From CAVQBP01 sp963710745 (GTDB taxonomy: Bacteria; Bacteroidota; Ignavibacteria; Ignavibacteriales; Ignavibacteriaceae), in the NCBI GenBank assembly GCA_963710745.1, contig CAVQBP010000001.1, positions 1 through 64,000 of the forward strand: 64,000 nt of DNA, read 5' to 3'. The notes beneath the pieces were generated by a model. The model was not told the origin of the DNA and did not search any database. It was given only the letters and a program-made list of their open reading frames with translations. The position numbers and the translations under genes are program-made. This document shows positions 1-10,187 of this stretch, one piece after another; position 1 is the first letter of the stretch, and every line of letters begins with the position of its first letter.

Positions 1-56
1 GTATCCCGGAATTTGTTTAGATATTCAGGAATAATTAAATAAAAAATTTGACTGAT

Positions 57-877
57 ATGAGGTTAAAAAGTTTCAATATAGCTGTGATGTTTTTTGTGGT
101 ATTTGCCTTCTCCAGTTCTTTTGCACAATACCAGATGATTTTAAAAATGATACTATGTTAACGAATCGTCAATATAAAATTGAAATTTTCATTAAAAGTC
201 AGAAAGGAACAATAAATCTTACCGCATATCAAATTGTATTGACCTTGAATGATTCGATTGCTCAAGGAGGTTTAATCACATTTAGTTATATACAGAATAG
301 CTCGCAATTAAGTAATGTTCCTGATGTAAATATCGGAATTATTGAAGATAGTACAATAAAAAATCTTGCAGCTGGAAGTGATAAGGGTCCGGATACAATC
401 TCTACTGAGTATGTTCGGGTTGGAAGATTTCGTATATCAAGTACGAACTCGTTTGGAAATTACAAAACAGATCTAGGCTGGGATTTTAACGGATATGTTA
501 AATCAAGTGTTAATATTAACGATACGAGTAAAACAATAAAAGCAAATTTTATCAACTTGTTAAAAAATCCTTTATCAATTAAGACGGATGTAGCTGTCAA
601 TAATTATTCACCGTTAAAATTTGAATTATATCAGAATTTCCCTAATCCATTTAATCCCTCGACACAAATAAAATTTAGCCTTCCTGAAGCGTCCAAGGTT
701 ACACTAAATGTCTATAACATAATAGGACAACTGGTAGCTTGTCTGGTAAATGAATCATTTGCGGCAGGTTTTCATAATGTAACTTTTAAGGGTAATAATT
801 TACCTAGCGGTCATCTATATACAGCATGCAGATGGGGAGTTTTGTACAGACAAAGAAAATGGTGTTGATGAAATAGT
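57..877 (+). pseudogene. T9SS-secreted protein, broken by two frameshifts
   Basis: An ATG at 57 opens a signal peptide ending in SSSFAQ, but that frame stops at 155-157. The body of the protein continues in another frame from about 131 (PDDFKNDTML) and fits if one C was lost from a CCC run near 131. The body resembles a beta-sandwich, followed by a T9SS sorting domain (NPFNPSTQIKFSLPE) at 640-810. A second shift near 825 separates LPSG from the expected tail MQMGSFVQTKKMVLMK, which ends at 875-877. With both shifts repaired it would be a secreted protein of about 270 residues. The body has no recognised enzymatic function. Either a true pseudogene or two residual sequencing indels; confident that it is one gene. 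Confidence 0.8.
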
Positions 878-1148
878 GCCATTTGGCACAATAGGATAGA
901 GGTGAGAAATGCTCCCTGATTTTTCACCTTATTTAATTAACTCAAAATTCCATTTCACGCTGAACCAATACACGGCTACGCCTCACTCCACTTAGCTTCA
1001 AGCTTTTACTTAATCCCATTTATTACCCTTTATTCTCTTATTTTTTTATTCTACCTCTGTTTATTATTATATTTTTTTATTATTCTTCGGTTACCTTTTA
1101 TTATGACCCAAAACGTTAAGTTTCCATATATAATTTATGAGGAACTTT

Positions 1149-1587
1149 TTATAAAAATTTTGAAATTTCAATAGTTATAATTTTATTTTTTATTCTCTTC
1201 TCAAGAGTAAAAGGATCAAGAGAATTAAAAATTCCATTAAGCTCTTTTTTCTTTTTTTGACTGATCTTATCCGAAAGCAAAAGTCTTTGATAAGGAGTTA
1301 ATGGAGAAGAGAATTTTTTAATAATCTTAGAACCGTCTCTTTTCTTACTACCCACAAATCTTTCAGGAACTCTATTATTGTCTGATGGTAAATTTTAAGG
1401 TCTTCCTATTTTCTTTTGTTTATCGGTGGGCTTTTTTGCAAAAATCCTTATTGCGTATTTTCGATTATATCTACAGACTGTGCAAAGTTCATCTAAAATT
1501 TGCGACTTTTCTGTTTTGCTCGTCAGGAGGTAACGTTTCTTGAGCTCAATCAGACGGAATAACTTCAAGGATAAGGTATGAGATATA
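1149..1587 (-). pseudogene. Transposase remnant (IS481/ISNCY-like) lacking its catalytic core
   Basis: One minus-strand frame reads, from about 1585 down, a helix-turn-helix start of transposase type (EKSQILDELC, then YNRKYAIRIF), a GRP linker, an in-frame TAA at 1395-1397, then the C-terminal tail typical of the same transposases (GSKIIKKF, TPYQRLLLS, NSLDPFTLEKRI), stopping at 1149. The roughly 250-300 residue integrase-type DDE core that should lie between them is absent. This is an internally deleted, stop-containing remnant and cannot be active. No terminal inverted repeats were recognised. Family assignment rests on remembered motif similarity. Confidence 0.75.
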
Positions 1588-1948
1588 AATCTAAAATCCT
1601 TTGGAGATTAAGAAAGGATTTCAAAGAATTTTAATACATCTAAATAGGGTTCATCCCAGGTTTATATTTTTTATATAATTTTAACAGAGGTTACAAATCA
1701 TCTCATTAATGTTGAAATAGTTCAAATTGAAGATAAAGTATGTATTTTGAAAAACAATTGAGCATATGAAATCAAATTGATAGAATATGAACCTTATATA
1801 AATTATTACAGGTTAATTATCAAATAATATGATTTTTATGTAAGATTTTGTATCTTGTTCCCTCAATTAGAGAGCTTAGGGAATAAGGGATGGAAAAATA
1901 TAATTATAAAAGGTAATTGAATTATGAGTAAAGAATAAGGAGGTTCTA
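1588..1948. other. Gene-free AT-rich stretch upstream of the FkbM gene
   Basis: No coding frame, RNA gene or strong hairpin was recognised here. A TATCTTG-like element near 1850 could be part of the promoter of the downstream methyltransferase gene, but this is weak. Confidence 0.4.
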
Positions 1949-2680
1949 ATGAGATTGTTTAATATAGGTTTTGTCAGAGGACATCATTATATCAGAAAAT
2001 TATTAGATACTAATTCAATTATTGTTGATTTAGGGGGACATAAAGGGGAATTCTCAAGTAAAATTTCAGAGGAACATAATTGTATGTGTCATACTGTGGA
2101 AGCACATCCGTATCATTTTAGAAGGATCAAAGAGAGTGATAAAGTGAAAAAACATAACCATGCTGTTGTAGGAAATGAGGGTGAAACGTTTCTATATCTT
2201 TCGCATAATCCGGAATCACATACCGTTATAAAACCTAAAGAGGGAACGCATAGAAAAATTAAAGTAAATTCAACGACATTAAAGAGTTTTATTCATAGAG
2301 TTAAATTAAAGAAGGTTGATCTTTTGAAAGTTGATATTGAGGGTTCAGAAATTGAATTGTTTGACTCGACTCCAGCTCCAATAATTAAAAGTATAAAACA
2401 AATTACGATAGAATTTCACGATTTTATCGATTCTGAATTAAAACCCGATGTTAAAAGAATAATAAAGTATTTAAAAAATTTAGGTTTCTTTTATATAAAT
2501 TTCTCTCCTATGAAATATCACGATGTTTTATTTATCAATCGTGATCATTACTCTAAATTAGATTATTTTTTCTTAAAATATTTTTCTAAAAATATTGATG
2601 TCATTTATAGGAAGTATATCAAATTCCGTTCTTCAAAACAAATGAGCTTTGTTTTTAATTTAGTAAACATGTTTTGCTAA
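1949..2680 (+). CDS. FkbM family methyltransferase
   Basis: A 243-residue protein of the FkbM (Methyltransf_21) family, SAM-dependent O-methyltransferases that often act on sugars, lipids or polyketides. The SAM-binding motif VDLGGHKGEFSSKI lies at about residues 27-40, and the family signature VDLLKVDIEGSEIELFDS at about residues 125-142. The start is supported by a strong AAGGAGG at 1937-1943, 5 nt before the ATG. It stands alone between a transposase remnant and a T9SS pseudogene, so its substrate cannot be inferred; glycosyltransferases lie 3 kb downstream. The last 50 residues are basic and aromatic. It is intact, unlike its neighbours. Confidence 0.88.
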   Translation: MRLFNIGFVRGHHYIRKLLDTNSIIVDLGGHKGEFSSKISEEHNCMCHTVEAHPYHFRRIKESDKVKKHNHAVVGNEGETFLYLSHNPESHTVIKPKEGTHRKIKVNSTTLKSFIHRVKLKKVDLLKVDIEGSEIELFDSTPAPIIKSIKQITIEFHDFIDSELKPDVKRIIKYLKNLGFFYINFSPMKYHDVLFINRDHYSKLDYFFLKYFSKNIDVIYRKYIKFRSSKQMSFVFNLVNMFC

Positions 2681-2865
2681 TTAGTTTTTCGGTTATATCC
2701 TTGTCTCAGGAAAAACCTAATTAAAATTGTTGAAATATTTTTGTTCATTTATAACTTTTTATGTATAACTAAAAACAATTAGCACAGCAAATTTACTCAT
2801 ATTTTTAAGAGAGCATATAAAAACTAAGTGTGCTGCTATCAAATTTAATTTTGAATAGCTTAAAA

Positions 2866-2895
2866 AAAGCCGGAAGATTATATCTGCCGGCTTTT
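2866..2895. terminator. Bidirectional intrinsic terminator
   Basis: Stem AAAAGCCGG (2866-2874) pairs perfectly with CCGGCTTTT (2887-2895), with extra AGAT/ATCT pairing in the loop. A-rich and T-rich flanks let it work in both directions between the convergent FkbM gene and the T9SS pseudogene. Confidence 0.8.
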
Positions 2896-2927
2896 AATTT
2901 TTCAAAGAATGTTTATCATTTCGAAGC

Positions 2928-5750
2928 TTATTTCATTAAGAGCATTCTTTTAGTTGATACAAAATTAGAACCATCGATACCTTGCGCTTCCAATCTATAG
3001 AAATACACTCCGCTTGACAGATTAAGTGCTCTGAATACTATTTCATGAACACCTGCATTAAGGTCACTATTCAGAATATTTTCTACCTTCTGTCCAAGAG
3101 TATTATATAAAGCTAATATTTACTTTTGCATTCATAGGAAGTGCAAATCTGATTGTTGTTGAAGGATTAAACGGATTAGGATAATTCTGTTCTAATGAAT
3201 AATTACTAGGAAGTCCCATATCAACTTCGATAGATTTTGCATATTGATATGTACCGTCAAAATCAATTTGTTTTAATCTGTAGTAATATTTTCCGGACAA
3301 TGCTGATTTATCTGTATAACTATAAGAAGTTTTTTCAGTTGAAGTTCCTTTCCCTTTTATAAAGGCAACTTGTGAAAATTTCTTATTGTCTATGCTTCTT
3401 TCGATTGAAAATCCGAATTATTAATTTCAGTAGCAGTTACCCAATTAATTCTTATAGTTCCATTAATTACATTTGCAGAAAAAGAAGTTAATTCAACAGG
3501 AAGTGTAGTAGTAATAGTTGCTGCATTACTGAAGGCAGATACCGTATCGGTATTATAAGCATAAATTCTATATGTATATTTTGTCGTATCACTTGTTGTA
3601 GAATCAATATAGGAAGTAATATCTGCTGCTAGAGTATCAATATTAGTATAAGTATCTGTACTGGTCAGAATCACCGAGTTTTCTTTGTAAAATAAAGCCG
3701 GTTTCATTTGAGGAATTATCATCCCATGATAATTTTACATTTGTTGTATCCGGATTATCCTTTAACTGCCTGTAAATTAGTTGGAGCAGGAATTGGTGGA
3801 ATTAATTCACAATATCCATAACCTTTTAATCCTTTATAATACTGATTCATAATGGTAGATTGAGATAATGCAGCATTATAAAATGCAACCTCATCAAGAG
3901 CGCCAGTATAATAATAATATGGAGTTATATCAAAATATCCTAAAGTTACAGGTATCATTTGCACTAAAATCAGAAGTAAAAGTCTGTGAAGTTGAGTCAA
4001 TTGTATTACCGTCAATATATAAATAAAGCTTGTTTGTAGTTGCGTTTCTTAACGCAACAATTAAATGCCAATTCCCATCATTTATAGCCGGTCCTTTATT
4101 TTCACCTAATGTAGCTTCTTCACTAGCTGCATTACTAAGTGAAAAAATGACATTACTATTTTGATCAACACCTACCCACCAGTTAACAGGGCTTGCATCA
4201 TCATATCTTCCTACTATTACACTTGTATTTGAAGATGAAGATGTAGTTTTCAACCAGAATTCAATCGAAAAACTTTCATTAGCTTGCCAGTTAAAAGTCA
4301 TATCGCTTGGTATATCTATTTTTTCCTGATTTGAGAAATACTGAGCACTATCAATAACACCTTTAACTATAGCAGGTGCAGAACTGCTTGTTCCGTCCGA
4401 AAAGCCCACAAAATCCTTATATGGTGAAGATGATTCATCTAAATGATAATAATGAGTTATACCTTGCGGACAATCAGGATTGGGTTTCGCTACTTGTAAG
4501 AGAGCATTATCACTAGTGTCACTTCCTGAAGAATTTGTTACTATTACTCTGTATACCGACCCGCTATCAGCCGAGGTAACTTGCGGAGTTTGATACGAAG
4601 AATCAGTTGCTCCGGGAATATTTATGCCATCTTTTTGCCATTGATATGAAACTGATAAATCACTTACTGCATTAACACTAAATGTAGTGGTATAACCTTC
4701 AATAAGTTGTTTGTTTTGTGGCTCTTTTATAATGAACGGATGATCAGTACCGGAAATCCCAATTGAATAATTATGTGCAATTTCTGTTGAATCAAGTGCG
4801 CGGTCATAAAATGAAGTCAGATAATAGATCCCTTCCCAAGGGTAGGAGCCATTCAAATAACTACCGAGAGATAAATATGCATTGTAAACCCAGGTATATG
4901 GATTTCCTCCGATTGAATCTGACGCTACTTTAATTCCATCGCGGTATATTGTAGAAACACCATTGGAAGCCCAAGTAAAAGTTAAATTTATTAAATCTTT
5001 ATTCAATCCTTGATTATCTACTACACCTGGGACTCCCATATTATCTGTATTAGTTGATCTAAATACAAAATTATAACCGTTTTTTGAGGGAAGAGATTCT
5101 ATTCCAAAATCAACATTTGTTGAAGAAGTAGATAAATCAAGAATTCTGCTATTATTTATTGATACCGGTTTAATCCATAATTCAACGGACATTTCACCAT
5201 TAGCTCTAACTGAATCGACTAATTTGTGAGTAGCGGCAACTGTTGATTTTATTAATGCATTATCCTTAACATATAGTCCATAGTTTGACCAATCAGTTGA
5301 TGAAGTATTTGTAATAGTCAAATCAAGAGGAGCTGCAATGCCGGAAACATCTTTAATTTTATTACCTGTTCTTTGATCAAAATTATATAAAACAATTTGG
5401 CTGGCAGTAACTCTTTGATTTGTAGCAGTTACATAAAGTGTTGCAGTTGTACTTGTATCTTTTCCATATTTATTGGATACTATAACATAAAACAGTTCAC
5501 CATTGTGAGATAAACTTGCTACAGGAGTAGTATAAAAAGAATCTGTTGCTCCGCCAACTGGATTATCATTTAAATACCATTGATATGTTAAAGTATCTCC
5601 TGTAGCAATTACTGAAAATGTTGCAGTTTGTCCTTCAATTATTCCATGCGAGGGGGTTGTTTTGTAATAACAGGTGCTTGCGAAAATATATTTATTGATG
5701 AAAACATAAAAATATAACAAGCTTAAATACAACGTAGCTCTTTTTTTCAA
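2928..5750 (-). pseudogene. Large T9SS cargo protein (Ig, LamG, FN3, sorting domain), many frameshifts
   Basis: Reading from 5750 down: an N-terminal signal-like segment; an Ig-like repeat (TFSVIATGDTLTYQWYLND); a LamG/concanavalin-like domain; a second Ig-like repeat (YQWQKDGINIPGATDSSYQT); a second LamG domain ending ALDEVAFYN at about 3890; an FN3 domain (3800-3520); and a T9SS sorting domain (EQNYPNPFNPSTTIRFALP) ending with KRMLLMK at 2928. The frame changes near 3960, 3760, 3665, 3415 and 3120, and probably twice near 5640-5690, where QAPVITKQPP is in another frame. A repaired protein would have about 940 residues and be a surface adhesin or carbohydrate-binding protein. So many indels in one gene favour decay, but assembly errors are not excluded. 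Confidence 0.82.
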
Positions 5751-6012
5751 TTACTTCTCCTTTTTTTTTGTAAATTTTGAATTATTATTAGAAATAATTT
5801 TAATCAATATTTGTACCATCTTAATATCTTAATATTTATAAACATTAAATTATGTTTCATTATGAAAAAATATAAAAATTTAACTTAAAATGATATATAA
5901 AAAATTTATTTACAATTTAGAATTTTTAATCATTTTTATTCTGATTATATTTAAATCTAAAAGTGGTATAAAATATGTGTTATTTGTCTTATATAATAAT
6001 ATATTAGTAATT
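5751..6012. other. Intergenic AT-rich region between divergent genes
   Basis: Divergent intergenic DNA containing an A/T-rich run and a tandem of TTAATATCTTAATATTTATA-like sequence at about 5820-5840. An open frame extends from 5890 into the glycosyltransferase but looks like leader sequence. No operator or RNA gene was recognised. Confidence 0.4.
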
Positions 6013-6975
6013 ATGGATTTTTCAATAGTTGTGCCCGTTTATAATGAAGAGCTTTCTATTCAGCCTCTTTATGAAGCTATTACAAAAGCTTTAAGTAATT
6101 TGAACCTGGATTATGAGATATTGCTCGTTGATGATGGTAGTTCCGATAATACATATGTAAATGCTAGGAATTTAGCAGATATGGATCCGCGGTTAAAAGT
6201 TGTAAAGCTGAAAAGAAATTACGGACAAACTATTGGTCTGCATGCCGGTTTTCAAAGTGCTGCCGGAAAAATAATTGTAACAATGGATGGGGATCTTCAA
6301 AACGATCCTGATGATATTGAAAAAATGATTGAAAAGATAAATGAAGGAAACGATATTGTATTAGGCTGGAGGCACGATCGTCAGGATAAAATGATTTCAA
6401 GGAAAATCCCATCTAAAATTGCTAACAAGCTTATTAGCAAATTGACAGGGGTTCCTGTTAAAGATAATGGCTGTGCTATCCGCGCATACAGATCTGAAAT
6501 AATCAAAAAATTTCCTATGTATTCTGAAATGCATCGGCTTTTGCCTGTTATGACAGCATTATCAGGTGCAAAATTTACACAGATTAAGGTTAAACATCAT
6601 GCAAGAAAATTCGGTTCTTCAAAATACGGTCTCTCACGAATTTACAAAGTCATGATAGACATGGTCGCCTTGAAAATAATCTTTACCTTCTTTTACTTGC
6701 CGTTATATGGTTTTGGATTATTTTCCATGCTCTTCGAGATTCTTAGTTTAATAGCTTTGGCATTTGGTCTTATCCAAATGGTGTTGTATCCCGGGATTTC
6801 ATTAGTAACTATAATGGGAACTACTTTATTATTAGGCTCTTTAGGTTTCTTTTTGCTTTTCCTGGGAATTATCAGTGAGCTGATTTATCAAAATGGGGAT
6901 ATCAAGATAGAAAGACTTTTAAAAAACAGGAGAATGAATAAAAAACTTTTCTATTCTTTCAGACGGAGTAATTAA
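6013..6975 (+). CDS. Family 2 glycosyltransferase (DPM1/ArnC-like)
   Basis: From the ATG at 6013 the protein has 320 residues: a GT-A domain starting FSIVVPVYNEE, the nucleotide-sugar motif LLVDDGSSD, the metal-binding motif MDGDLQNDP, and two C-terminal hydrophobic hairpins (about residues 220-300). This is the layout of polyprenyl-phosphate glycosyltransferases that load a sugar onto a lipid carrier at the inner membrane. An in-frame ATG at 5890 would add a 41-residue hydrophobic extension; 6013 is preferred because family members begin right before the VVPVYNE strand. Its stop overlaps the start of the next gene by one base (TAATG), implying coupled translation. Confidence 0.85.
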   Translation: MDFSIVVPVYNEELSIQPLYEAITKALSNLNLDYEILLVDDGSSDNTYVNARNLADMDPRLKVVKLKRNYGQTIGLHAGFQSAAGKIIVTMDGDLQNDPDDIEKMIEKINEGNDIVLGWRHDRQDKMISRKIPSKIANKLISKLTGVPVKDNGCAIRAYRSEIIKKFPMYSEMHRLLPVMTALSGAKFTQIKVKHHARKFGSSKYGLSRIYKVMIDMVALKIIFTFFYLPLYGFGLFSMLFEILSLIALAFGLIQMVLYPGISLVTIMGTTLLLGSLGFFLLFLGIISELIYQNGDIKIERLLKNRRMNKKLFYSFRRSN

Positions 6976-7982
6976 TGGATAAAAAAATAGATCTTTCAAT
7001 AATTATAACACTTTCGGAAAGCCATAAATATGACAACATCTCCGATTTGTATTATGCTTATAAAAATAGTATTGAATCAACAGGTTTAAATTACGAATTC
7101 ATCTATGTTACTGATCGAAACTCACAGACCATTTTAAATGAATTATTTGAATTGAAAGAAAATGGTGAAAATATTGAAATTTTGGAATTGGCGAAATGGT
7201 TTGGTGATGCAGCAGCACTTAACGCGGGCTTTGAACAAAGCCTCGGAGAAGTGATCTTAACTCTTCCAGGTTATCGTCAAATTGATGAAAAAGAAATTCC
7301 GGGTTTTGTTAACTCTTTTGAAAATGTCGATATGGCTCTTGCGGTTAGATCAAGGAAAAAAGATAATTTCCTCCATCGTCTGCAGGCTAAACTTTTTCAT
7401 TCTCTAGTTAAATTTGCCCTTGGAATGAATTTTAATGATCTTGGTTGTAACGTTAGAATGTTTAGCCGGGAACTTCTGGAAAAAATTTATATTTATGGAG
7501 ATCAACACCGTTTTCTTCCACTTCTAGCCAGTAGATCCGGATTTAAGGTTAAAGAATATGCAGTTGCACAATACTACACAGATATACCCAAACGAGTTTA
7601 TTCTGTTACTCATTATGTAGAAAGAATTGTAAATTTTATTTCTATATTCTTCTTAATTAAGTTTACTAAAAAGCCGCTTCGCTTTTTTGGTTTTCCCGGT
7701 ATGCTGATTTTTGCGGCAGGTTCAATATTAGCATTATTTTTATTTGTCCAGAGAATCTTTTTCGGAGTTAGTCTTGCTGACCGTCCTTTAGTTCTAGTAG
7801 GTATATTGTTGATAGTATTTGGAATTCAGCTGTTTGCAATCGGTCTGGTTGCTGAAATAATTATTTTTACTCATTCCAAGGAATCAAAAGAATATATTAT
7901 TGAAGAGATTTATAATTCCGATAAAGAACGTTATGTTAATAGTAAAGATAAACCGGTTATAAAGGAGAGTATTAAAAGCTAA
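6975..7982 (+). CDS. Degenerate family 2 glycosyltransferase paralogue with two membrane segments
   Basis: A 335-residue protein colinear with the preceding glycosyltransferase: a similar N-terminal strand (LSIIITLSE), the LNAGFEQSLGEVILTL segment, a conserved HRFLPLLAS motif and two C-terminal membrane hairpins (about residues 235-300). The catalytic motifs are altered: VDDGSSD is replaced by VTDRNSQ, and the DGDLQ metal-binding motif by LPGYRQ. It is therefore probably not a conventional metal-dependent transferase and may be a regulatory or structural partner of the enzyme it is translationally coupled to. The family is clear, the function is inference. Confidence 0.8.
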   Translation: MDKKIDLSIIITLSESHKYDNISDLYYAYKNSIESTGLNYEFIYVTDRNSQTILNELFELKENGENIEILELAKWFGDAAALNAGFEQSLGEVILTLPGYRQIDEKEIPGFVNSFENVDMALAVRSRKKDNFLHRLQAKLFHSLVKFALGMNFNDLGCNVRMFSRELLEKIYIYGDQHRFLPLLASRSGFKVKEYAVAQYYTDIPKRVYSVTHYVERIVNFISIFFLIKFTKKPLRFFGFPGMLIFAAGSILALFLFVQRIFFGVSLADRPLVLVGILLIVFGIQLFAIGLVAEIIIFTHSKESKEYIIEEIYNSDKERYVNSKDKPVIKESIKS

Positions 7983-8047
7983 GGTAAGTAAAATGATCAC
8001 ATTTTACAAAAATTTATAAATGCTGAATATTTAATGACAGATTATCA

Positions 8048-8446
8048 TTATATTGAAGAATTACTTAGTACATCTTCTATCTTTTTTTGCAGTTCTGATT
8101 CATTAAAAGGCTTAACAAGAAAAGTTGATGATTCGGTTATTTTGGAGCGGAGTAAAATTTCTTTTGCGTATGCTGTAATATAAATTATTGGTATGTTATA
8201 TCTTTCAGATACAATCACACCGGTTTCAATACCATTCAAATCTCCCGCTAATAGAATATCCATAATGACTAAATTTGGTTTGCTTGCTGCCATAAAATCC
8301 AAAGCCTCTTCTCCCGAACTGACGGTTGAGAGGACATTATATCCGAAATTTGAAATTGTTTTCTTTAAATCCATGGCAATTACTTGCTCATCTTCTACTA
8401 TTAGTATATTTTTTTCTTCTTCCATTTTCTTTGTTTCCTCATTCAA
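8048..8446 (-). CDS. Stand-alone response regulator receiver domain
   Basis: A 132-residue CheY-like receiver with no output domain. The acidic pocket is VEDE (residues 17-20), the phosphoacceptor Asp is about residue 63 (LVIMDILLAGD), the Thr is in YITAYAKE and the conserved Lys in FLVKPFNE. The LLAGDLNGIETG insertion is typical of receivers paired with sensory histidine kinases of the HWE/HisKA_2 kind. The first ATG is at 8446; a second at 8425 gives MEEEKNILIVEDE. No kinase is encoded nearby, so the partner is elsewhere. Confidence 0.88.
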   Translation of the reverse strand: MNEETKKMEEEKNILIVEDEQVIAMDLKKTISNFGYNVLSTVSSGEEALDFMAASKPNLVIMDILLAGDLNGIETGVIVSERYNIPIIYITAYAKEILLRSKITESSTFLVKPFNESELQKKIEDVLSNSSI

Positions 8447-8548
8447 AAATTTAAATAAAGGAACGAATAATCTTAATGATTAGCGGCACAAAGAACAGTT
8501 ATAAAATCTTATTTGTGTTGTTTGACAGTATAGTAAATAGTAACTTAA

Positions 8549-9004
8549 ATGAGTTACGAAACAAATATGATTAAGATTATGAGACTGATTAATAATAGAA
8601 TTCTTGAAAATCTCAGCAGTTTAATTAATATAAACCTGGAGGTGAAATCGGGCTATAAAAATGCTGCGGAAATTGTAAGCGATAAAAATCTGAAGGAAAT
8701 ATTTGTAATTTATATACAAAAAATTGCAGAAGATATAAATGAATTGAAAAAGTTAGAAAAAGATTTATCCAACAATAAAAAAATGATTAATCATAGACAA
8801 AAAGAGTTTCCTTTCCAGGTATTCAGTGCCGATGAAATTTCAGTTTTAAGAAAATGTACAAATATGGAAGAAAAGTTAATTAAAGAATATGAGACCATCC
8901 TTAACGGGGAATTACAGGGAAATATAAAAGAAATATTATCAAAACAATATAACAGATTGCGTGAAGTCCGTATTCATATGAGATCTTTAGAAGATCAATA
9001 TTAA
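8549..9004 (+). CDS. PA2169-like four-helix-bundle protein (DUF2383-like)
   Basis: A 151-residue, almost entirely helical protein with no signal peptide or membrane segment. It resembles the DUF2383/PA2169 ferritin-like helical family: an N-terminal helix with a paired Asn/Asp-rich segment, a central KNAAEIVSDKNLKEIF and a closing helix LREVRIHMRSLE. No di-iron EXXH motifs are evident, so metal binding is not claimed. Members of this family are often tied to stress. It converges on the channel gene with a 4-base overlap of stop codons. Confidence 0.65.
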   Translation: MSYETNMIKIMRLINNRILENLSSLININLEVKSGYKNAAEIVSDKNLKEIFVIYIQKIAEDINELKKLEKDLSNNKKMINHRQKEFPFQVFSADEISVLRKCTNMEEKLIKEYETILNGELQGNIKEILSKQYNRLREVRIHMRSLEDQY

Positions 9005-10075
9005 AATATTTCAAATAAATTATAGCGGCTTAAAATATTTGACCAACCCGGGGAATTAATCTCTTTTAAAAGAAAGGGATTTATTTTATCCAGCAAACTG
9101 CTTTTCTTAGGAAGTGAAAAACTATAGTACTGAGTATTAAATTTACTTGGTAAAATAATCAATTTTTTTTGTAAATTATTCTCACTAATGGTATATCTTA
9201 AAATTGGCGCATCATAAACAAAAGCCGCAATTCTATTATTAATAATTGCTTCAAGACCATCTTTTATATTTGGGAAATTTATATGTTCGATTTCTTTATT
9301 TTGCAGATAAATATCGCTCGTAGAACTTTTTATTGAACCAATATTAAAATTTTTCAGATCTCCAGGTCCCTGAATTTTATTATTCAATTTATTAATTGTT
9401 AATGATGATGTTATGCTGGCTGTAAAACTGGATATTGTAATTATAGCGGTAAACATCCAGACTAGTGCGACAATTCTTCCGCCCAGAGACTGCGGCGACT
9501 TATCACCGTACCCAACCGTAGTCATTGTAACCGCAGACCACCATATACCGCTCCAAATTCCCTTTATGCTTCTGTCAAATTGTTCTTTATTATTTTTCCT
9601 TTCAAAAAACCATACCAAAATCCCAAATATTAAAATCACTAAAAACAGAATCAGCACAATCTTGATAAAATCTATTGAAAAGAATTTTGTTATAAATAAA
9701 ACAATATTATTACCCGGCTCCCGTTTTGTAGCAATAGCCAGATTAGTAATAAAAAATGGCTGTGTAAAATCTATTTTTTTAACCCTGTTGCTTGTAACTG
9801 TAAGCGGATTTATACAAAGATCGATCTTATTCTTCTCTAATGCTGTAATTAATCCCGGAAGGTCATATCTCTTTAAATTTGTATTTTATATTTAAGCTGT
9901 CAGCTATTCTATTCCATAAGTCAATACTTAAACCCGAATAATTATTCTCAGAATTTTTAATAATAAAAGGAGGGGAGTTCTTTATTCCCACAACTATTTC
10001 TTTTTTTTCTATCTGATATGGAAAAATCTTCATCAGAAAGAAAAAGAAAAATATTATGATGCATATTCTAGTCAT
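9001..10075 (-). pseudogene. Glutamate-receptor-like ion channel with periplasmic binding domain, one frameshift
   Basis: From 10075 down: a hydrophobic start, then a solute-binding domain of the SBP_bac_3 kind (KEIVVGIKNSPPFII, YSGLSIDLWNRIADSL) that stops in frame at 9863. The next frame continues the same domain without a gap (YDLPGLITALEKNKIDLCIN, VKKIDFTQPFF), then a membrane segment at about 9660-9620, a pore loop with the potassium-selective signature TVGYGD (9540-9500), a second membrane segment and the second half of the binding domain. This is the GluR0-like architecture, a ligand-gated potassium channel. Adding two bases near 9868 (GAGATATG to GAGAGATATG) restores the frame, giving about 358 residues. 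Either recent inactivation or a sequencing indel. Confidence 0.8.
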
Positions 10076-10145
10076 ATCGATAGAATTTAAGAAAAAAAAT
10101 TATTTATACAAGGTATTGGGAAAAGAAATAATAGGAATTAAAAGA

Positions 10146-10176
10146 AAGAGGCTGATAAATCTATTAACAGCCTCTT
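10146..10176 (-). terminator. Intrinsic terminator after cysK
   Basis: On the minus strand, AAGAGGCTG (10176-10168) pairs perfectly with CAGCCTCTT (10154-10146), followed by a T-rich tract (TTCTTTTAATT). It lies 12 bases beyond the cysK stop. Confidence 0.8.
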
Positions 10177-10187
10177 AAAGATGTTTT

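Noticed and set aside
3755..4015. A separate 86-codon protein starting MTVIQLTQLH
   Set aside because: Its first 23 codons are out-of-frame reading of the LamG domain; from PVTLGYFDI onward it is the continuation of the large T9SS pseudogene.
5890..6012. 41-residue hydrophobic N-terminal extension of the first glycosyltransferase
   Set aside because: Family members begin just before VVPVYNE, and the extension is AT-rich intergenic-like sequence without a ribosome-binding site.
9413..9895. A 160-codon plus-strand open frame
   Set aside because: Antisense to the glutamate-receptor-like channel gene; no family resemblance.
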